A DNA stretch of 9,392 bases from Francisellaceae bacterium (GTDB lineage Bacteria > Pseudomonadota > Gammaproteobacteria > Berkiellales > Berkiellaceae), in contig JAHFQG010000038.1 of the NCBI GenBank assembly GCA_023266415.1, forward strand, positions 1-9,392, written 5' to 3'. The notes under the pieces were generated by a model, which saw only the letters and a list, made by a program, of their open reading frames with translations, ran no database searches and was not told where the DNA came from. Positions 7,980-9,392 of this stretch are shown here, piece after piece. Each line of letters opens with the position of its first letter. Position 1 is the first letter of the stretch. A program made the position numbers and the translations under genes.

Positions 7980-9392
7980 TTATTCGGGTTTCGGGTTTTT
8001 ACCGATCTTACTGTTTAAAGATTCTTGCCATTCTTTACCATAGGTAGTTTGTAGATACTGTTGAACAACCGGTAAGGATAATGAATGTTTCACAACGTAA
8101 GTTTCTAACAGGTCCAAAAAACGTTGATCGAGGTAACCGTAAGACGCTTGAGTCCGGGCGTACTCTAGAGCAGATTTATTGCTGGCATCTAGACACAGCA
8201 TTGAATTGGCATCATATTGCAGCAATAACTCAATGGCAGTTCCATTATTTTTACGAATAGCCATTGCTAATGGTGATACATCTGGCTTTGTTTGTTGACT
8301 AACCCAATTTGGGTCAGCTGGACACTTTTTGTTAGTCAGTAATGCTGTGATGATATCCAAGTTGTTGCAAGAAATAGCGACGGATAATAAGTTCATCTCT
8401 TCTACCAAGATCTTGGCTTTTATGAGAGTCTCTCCTGTGGAATCCATTTCCGTATCGAGTGTCATGTAGGAACAAGAAATGTTTGGGTTCGCTCCTGCTT
8501 GAAGTAACAGCATTACAAGCTCGTGATTTTGAGCCTTTACAGCCAGAAACAATGCCGTCCCATTGCCTATTGATTGAAGATTTGGATCTGCCTTGTTATC
8601 GAGCAAAAATTTAATCATAGAAAGATTTGTATTTTGAGAACAACAGGCTCTTATCAAAATCGACAAACCATCATGGGAAGCCAGATGATTAATATTTGCC
8701 CCATAGGTTAACAAGCATTTTATGCTATCTAAATCTTCTACCGAACCAGCCAGAACAAGTGCGTCATTCAAATAACTATCTGTGTACATACATGTTTTTA
8801 GAAAAATCTCGAGAATATCCTTATTTTTTCGTATAATGGATAGACGTAATGCTGTTTGACCATCTTTGCCCATAACATGCGGGTCTACTTTATGTTCCAA
8901 CAGGTATTGGACACAAGCCGCATCTCCAAAATGAGCAGCGAGATGTAACAGGGTTCTATTGCGATATTCCTGAATATGTAAGTCTGCTCCTGCTTTGACC
9001 AAAGCCGTAATAGTATCCATATTTTCAATAGGTTTTAACGTCGTATTAGCGTTTGTTTTGTCTATATTGTCATACAAATGTGTTATTCTCTTTATATGGC
9101 TTGATGAAACAGCATAAAACAAGGGAGTTTCACCAAGTTTGTCTTTTATATTGGGATTTGCATTATATGTTAACAAAAGGGTTAAAAGCTCAATATCCCC
9201 TATTTCAGCCGCATAATGTAACGCAGTTTGACCAAATACATCTTGCATATTCAGACTTGCGCCATGTTCGATTAAATATCGAATACAATCTAGATTTCTA
9301 ACCTTAACGGCCATATGGAGTGCTGTTGCATTCATTTTTTTATCAACGATTGACTCAATCTGAGCCCCGGCTTCCAACAGAAAGTTAGTTAC
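7980..9392 (-). CDS. Large ankyrin-repeat protein, 5' end beyond window
   Basis: The reading frame is open from the TAA at 7980-7982 to the window edge, so the true start lies outside; the TTG at 9375-9377 is not a credible start because repeat sequence (VTNFLLEAGA) already precedes it. About 470 residues are visible, with roughly ten to eleven ankyrin repeats. Good copies include GQTALHYAAEIGDIELLTLLL followed by NANPNIK, RTLLHLAAHFGDAACVQYLLE followed by VDPHV, and GTALFLAVKAQNHELVMLLLQ followed by GANPNIS. Some repeats are separated by insertions (for example DKTNANTTLKPIE, and a stretch after NPNIS). A non-repeat tail of about 40 residues ends in KIGKNPKPE. No membrane segment or catalytic motif is seen. 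Ankyrin repeats bind proteins and are common among secreted effectors of intracellular bacteria, but secretion cannot be shown here. Base composition is visibly more AT-rich than the neighbouring genes, consistent with separate ancestry. Confidence 0.93.
   Translation of the reverse strand, partial: VTNFLLEAGAQIESIVDKKMNATALHMAVKVRNLDCIRYLIEHGASLNMQDVFGQTALHYAAEIGDIELLTLLLTYNANPNIKDKLGETPLFYAVSSSHIKRITHLYDNIDKTNANTTLKPIENMDTITALVKAGADLHIQEYRNRTLLHLAAHFGDAACVQYLLEHKVDPHVMGKDGQTALRLSIIRKNKDILEIFLKTCMYTDSYLNDALVLAGSVEDLDSIKCLLTYGANINHLASHDGLSILIRACCSQNTNLSMIKFLLDNKADPNLQSIGNGTALFLAVKAQNHELVMLLLQAGANPNISCSYMTLDTEMDSTGETLIKAKILVEEMNLLSVAISCNNLDIITALLTNKKCPADPNWVSQQTKPDVSPLAMAIRKNNGTAIELLLQYDANSMLCLDASNKSALEYARTQASYGYLDQRFLDLLETYVVKHSLSLPVVQQYLQTTYGKEWQESLNSKIGKNPKPE

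Noticed and set aside
7964..8000. Bidirectional terminator between the oxidoreductase and the ankyrin gene
   Set aside because: Only a weak stem (ACAT with ATGT) without a T-tract is present in the 15-nt gap; not enough to call.
9053..9301. 82-residue plus-strand frame inside the ankyrin gene
   Set aside because: It is antisense to well-formed ankyrin repeats and has no recognisable features.

Overview
The window reads as chromosome of a gammaproteobacterium. The left half is the start of a division and cell wall (dcw) cluster. The right half holds the lpoA-gmhA/diaA-dolP group that lies near mraZ/rsmH and rnpB in Pseudomonas-type genomes. A large ankyrin-repeat protein and several missing members of otherwise conserved gene sets suggest a host-associated lineage, perhaps in the Legionellales (Coxiella/Legionella relatives). 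That placement is inference; no taxonomic marker was compared.

Layout. The minus strand, read from about 3615 down to 1, carries rnpB (RNase P RNA), rsmH, ftsL, ftsI and the 5' part of murE, which runs off the left edge. The plus strand, from about 3597 to 7964, carries lpoA, a GmhA/DiaA-type SIS protein, the lipoprotein gene dolP and a GlcD-type FAD oxidoreductase. These four are packed as one operon, with a 3-nt gap, an 8-nt overlap and a 4-nt ATGA overlap. A convergent, visibly more AT-rich ankyrin gene fills 7980 to the right edge and is missing its 5' end. rnpB and the lpoA operon diverge from one small intergenic region in which the two predicted -10 boxes lie almost on top of each other. 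The only stretch of more than 300 bases without a protein gene (3212-3662) is taken up by rnpB and these promoters.

How the genes work together. RsmH methylates 16S rRNA. FtsL and FtsI belong to the septal wall machine, MurE adds the third residue of the peptidoglycan stem peptide, LpoA activates the synthase PBP1A from outside the membrane, and DolP is an outer-membrane lipoprotein of envelope integrity. So both arms serve envelope growth and division.

Departures from the usual pattern. (1) MurE starts, with a near-perfect Shine-Dalgarno, exactly at the linker before its ATP-binding P-loop. It therefore lacks the whole N-terminal UDP-binding domain, and the ftsI stop codon is in frame two codons upstream. 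(2) FtsI has no ATG/GTG/TTG where homology and a strong GGAGG place its start. (3) LpoA has a signal peptide but no lipobox cysteine. (4) mraZ, rsmI and yraN are absent from their usual places. I do not see a wholly unknown multi-gene system here. The N-domain-less MurE is the most interesting item.
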